From positions 124,001-188,000 of the forward strand of contig PALD01000080.1 in assembly GCA_002710685.1 (NCBI GenBank): a stretch of 64,000 bases of DNA, read 5' to 3'. Shown piece after piece: positions 61,867 to 64,000 of this stretch. A program made the position numbers and the translations under genes. The notes beneath the pieces are model-generated. The model worked only from the letters and a program-made list of their open reading frames with translations. It was not told the origin of the DNA and ran no database searches. The stretch is from Cytophagaceae bacterium. Lineage in GTDB: Bacteria > Bacteroidota > Bacteroidia > Flavobacteriales > Flavobacteriaceae. Every line of letters starts with the position of its first letter. The stretch's first letter is position 1.

Positions 61867-61880
61867 GCTGTATGTTTTTA

Positions 61881-61896
61881 TTTGGCTTAAGCCAAA
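61881..61896. repeat. Dispersed palindrome that includes the sucD stop codon
   Basis: TTTGGCTTAAGCCAAA, perfect 16-nt palindrome. The TAA stop of sucD (61887-61889) is at its centre. Confidence 0.6.
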
Positions 61897-62759
61897 ACCT
61901 CTGCTACTTTTTTACCTATCTCGGCAGGGCTGTCCACTACATGGATACCACATTCACGAAGGATTTCTTTTTTTGCTTTAGCTGATTCATCAGCACCGGA
62001 AACAATGGCACCGGCGTGCCCCATGGTACGGCCAGCGGGGGCTGTCTCGCCCGCGATGAAACCTACAACGGGTTTTGTAACACCTGACTCCTTGATCCAC
62101 CTTGCGGCATCAGGCTCCAGTTGACCACCTATTTCACCTATGAGCACGATACATTCGGTTTCTGGATCGTTTGCAAGCAGTTCAACGGCTTCTTTAGTGG
62201 TCGTGCCTATGATGGGGTCCCCGCCTATACCTATGGCGGTCGTGATACCCAAGCCTTGTTTTACGACCTGGTCTGCAGCTTCATAGGTCAACGTACCAGA
62301 TTTTGAGACGATACCCACTTTACCTTTTTTAAAGACAAAGCCCGGCATGATGCCTACTTTTGCCTCTCCCGGGGTAATCACACCAGGACAGTTGGGGCCT
62401 ATCAAGCGGCAATCTTTGTTTTTTATATATGCAGCGGCCTTGATCATATCTGCTACGGGAATACCTTCAGTGATGGTAATGATTACCTTGATACCCGCGT
62501 CAGCAGCTTCCATGATCGCATCAGCGGCAAATGCTGGTGGCACAAAGAGAATGGAAACATCTGCGCCCGTCTTGTCAACGGCATCCTGTACCGTGTTAAA
62601 AACTGGTTTGTCCAGATGTTGCTGCCCCCCCTTACCCGGGGTTACACCACCTACTACATTTGTACCGTAATCAATCATTTGACCTGCGTGAAAAGTACCT
62701 TCACTACCGGTAAAACCCTGTACGATTATCTTAGAATCTTTATTGACTAAAACGCTCAT
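61887..62759 (-). CDS. sucD: Succinyl-CoA synthetase alpha subunit
   Basis: A 290-aa ADP-forming ligase subunit. It has the N-terminal [14 protein letters not shown], CoA-binding [19 protein letters not shown], and the phosphohistidine region [11 protein letters not shown] (His about 248). The start is ATG at 62759. The beta subunit sucC is not adjacent, which is usual in Bacteroidetes. It is followed by a terminator. Confidence 0.97.
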   Translation of the reverse strand: MSVLVNKDSKIIVQGFTGSEGTFHAGQMIDYGTNVVGGVTPGKGGQQHLDKPVFNTVQDAVDKTGADVSILFVPPAFAADAIMEAADAGIKVIITITEGIPVADMIKAAAYIKNKDCRLIGPNCPGVITPGEAKVGIMPGFVFKKGKVGIVSKSGTLTYEAADQVVKQGLGITTAIGIGGDPIIGTTTKEAVELLANDPETECIVLIGEIGGQLEPDAARWIKESGVTKPVVGFIAGETAPAGRTMGHAGAIVSGADESAKAKKEILRECGIHVVDSPAEIGKKVAEVLA

Positions 62760-62819
62760 TTGTTTATTTGAATTTTATGTGGTAAAAATAGTTGATTATG
62801 GGTGAACACTAAAGAATTT

Positions 62820-63233
62820 TCAAGACTTTATACGGCTATATGCATCCGTGTTCAAGGGGTCTTCATCACTGGGTTGACTTATTTGATACCCCCGGTATAA
62901 TTTACCTTCCTTAAGTTCCCAGATGGCCATAAAATGTATTGTTGAAACTTCTTCATCAGGATTCTCTATGGTCTTGAGATAATAGGTAAGCCTTATACAG
63001 ACCTTATCTCCATCTTCAAGTACATGGGTAACAGATGGCCTTAGGGATATAAGCCCCCTGCCCATCTCCTTGCTCATGTTGTCGAGGTCTGAATAGGTCA
63101 TTTTAGAAAACCCCGTGGAGGCGTTCCAGTATAATTCTGCTTCGGGATGAAGGTAGTCTTGTAAGATGGTGGGATCGTTGAAAAAATCTGATTCATACAT
63201 ATCCCTTACCAGTTCTTTGCCTGACTTGCTCAT
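62820..63233 (-). CDS. NTF2-like (SnoaL-type) protein
   Basis: A 137-aa soluble protein with an NTF2-like cone: [34 protein letters not shown], and [15 protein letters not shown]. The start overlaps the stop of the lpxD-like gene (ATGA, 63230-63233), so the two are coupled. The role is unknown. There is no signal peptide. Confidence 0.78.
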   Translation of the reverse strand: MSKSGKELVRDMYESDFFNDPTILQDYLHPEAELYWNASTGFSKMTYSDLDNMSKEMGRGLISLRPSVTHVLEDGDKVCIRLTYYLKTIENPDEEVSTIHFMAIWELKEGKLYRGYQISQPSDEDPLNTDAYSRIKS

Positions 63234-64000
63234 GATTCTTTTTTTAATTTGTTTAAAATTTCGGGAAATTGTTTTGTTGCTGCAAGTTCCCTGAACTTTA
63301 TCCTAAATTCATCAGCCGGTGACCCAAAGTAAGTCTTGTTAGCATCCAGGGACTTACCCACTCCACTTTGTGCATACACCACGGCACCTTCACCTATGGT
63401 AATACCGCTTATTACACCTACCTGGCCCCATAAGGTCACGTTATCCTCAATGATGACGCAGCCGGCAATGCCCGTTTGAGATGCAATCAACACCTTTTTA
63501 CCTATGACCACATCGTGCCCCACGTGTACCTGGTTATCGAGTTTAGACCCCTCACCTATCGTGGTATCACCACTCACGCCCCGGTCAATGGTACATGAAG
63601 CTCCTACCTCAACATCATCTTTTATCACCACGCGGCCAGAAGACCTGAGCTTGTCAAAGCCCTCCATACGTTTTTTATAGTAGAATGCATCACCTCCCAG
63701 CACGGTGCCAGAATGTATTATCACATTGTCACCAAGTATGCTATCATCACCTATGCTCACATTGGCATGGATAAGGCAATTTTCACCTATCGTCACGTTA
63801 TTGCCCACAAAAACATTGGGCTGTATTATTGTTCCTGCACCTATTTTGGCGGAAGCCGAAATAGCAGTATCGCTTGCGCGAAATGGCCTAAAGTGCATGG
63901 TCAGGGCATTGAAGTCCCTAAAGGGATCGTCAGAAATCAAGAGTGCCTTGCCCGCTGGAGCTTCAACTTCTTTATTGATCAAAACCACTGTTGCGGCAGA
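63230..64000 (-). CDS. lpxD: LpxD-like UDP-3-O-acylglucosamine N-acyltransferase (5'-truncated by the window)
   Basis: The last 256 residues of a hexapeptide-repeat acyltransferase for lipid A. The frame is open to position 64000, so the start lies outside. It has the LpxD pattern [34 protein letters not shown] turns, [20 protein letters not shown], and the catalytic His in [12 protein letters not shown]. The last 30 residues ([16 protein letters not shown]) form the C-terminal helix. It may be a second copy or paralog, as seen in other Bacteroidetes. Confidence 0.85.
   Translation of the reverse strand, partial: SAATVVLINKEVEAPAGKALLISDDPFRDFNALTMHFRPFRASDTAISASAKIGAGTIIQPNVFVGNNVTIGENCLIHANVSIGDDSILGDNVIIHSGTVLGGDAFYYKKRMEGFDKLRSSGRVVIKDDVEVGASCTIDRGVSGDTTIGEGSKLDNQVHVGHDVVIGKKVLIASQTGIAGCVIIEDNVTLWGQVGVISGITIGEGAVVYAQSGVGKSLDANKTYFGSPADEFRIKFRELAATKQFPEILNKLKKES
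63845..63862 (+). repeat. Dispersed hairpin element inside the lpxD-like gene (TTTGGC-GGAA-GCCGAAA)
   Basis: TTTGGC-GGAA-GCCGAAA, GNRA-type loop. A second one of the TTTCGC-GCAA-GCG form follows at 63869-63884 on the minus strand. Confidence 0.5.

Noticed and set aside
1..64000. Hidden phage, integron, CRISPR, toxin-antitoxin or biosynthetic cluster
   Set aside because: No integrase, transposase, direct-repeat array, or NRPS/PKS-like gene was seen; gene order is that of a core chromosome.

Overview
The window looks like a core chromosomal segment of a marine-type member of the Flavobacteriaceae (Bacteroidota). The evidence is a Bacteroidetes-type primary sigma factor, MenB/MenD/MenF menaquinone genes, DUF5683, DUF3822, DUF349 and DUF4168 proteins, a long two-part signal peptidase I, a TonB-dependent receptor, a short class A RNase P RNA, Bacteroidetes-type -7 boxes (TAnnTTTG), and weak ribosome binding sites with several TTG/GTG starts. 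I see no insertion sequence, prophage, CRISPR array, tRNA or rRNA. The segment is ordinary housekeeping DNA with some unusual small-scale structure.

Layout. 0-3.3 kb: a DEAD-box RNA helicase with an RGG tail, convergent with a secreted Gfo/Idh/MocA oxidoreductase. 3.4-9.4 kb (minus): menaquinone genes (hotdog thioesterase, menF, menD, then menB) interleaved with a DUF2853 protein, a CvfB-like S1 protein and a small STAS/SEC14-like ORF on the other strand. 9.4-14.4 kb: serine hydrolase, LRR protein, NudK, DUF3859 lipoprotein, dnaK. 14.4-22 kb (plus): OstA/LptA-like protein, class III aminotransferase, TPR protein, two tandem DUF368 transporters, aroE. 22-30.6 kb: DUF349 protein, DUF4168 protein, a lipoprotein, kdsB, RecD-like helicase, DUF3822, rsmD. 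30.6-33.4 kb: rnpB (minus), dnaX and miaE (plus). 33.4-39.2 kb (minus): outer-membrane barrel, then an operon rnz-pdxH-sixA-ppk1-ppx in which the last four genes nearly touch or overlap. 39.4-44 kb (plus): parA-parB-DUF5683-dapB-lepB. 44-51.7 kb (plus): OmpA lipoprotein, STAS-like protein, duplicated membrane protein, SLC13 transporter, PBP1A, rpoD. 51.8-57.5 kb (minus): a ZnuD-like TonB receptor cassette and an SF2 helicase. 57.7-64 kb: acidic ORF, prohibitin, VWA membrane protein, fabG, sucD, NTF2-like protein, and a second lpxD-like gene cut by the window edge.

How the genes work together. The menaquinone genes cover several central steps from chorismate to DHNA. kdsB, lpxD, the OstA-like protein and the DUF368 pair serve the envelope (LPS and lipid-carrier recycling), as do pbp1A, lepB and dapB. 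ppk1, ppx and sixA form a polyphosphate/phosphohistidine unit.

Most interesting observations: (1) a run of ten A residues inside dnaX, just after the clamp-loader ATPase domains, where a slip in either direction stops translation within a few codons and would give a gamma-like short form; (2) a dispersed hairpin family, arms TTTSGC/GSCAAA, usually closed by a GNRA-type tetraloop, found after terminators, inside many coding sequences, inside rnpB helix P3 and at the sucD stop codon; (3) a structured intergenic element upstream of the OstA-like gene that resembles a recurrent flavobacterial element.
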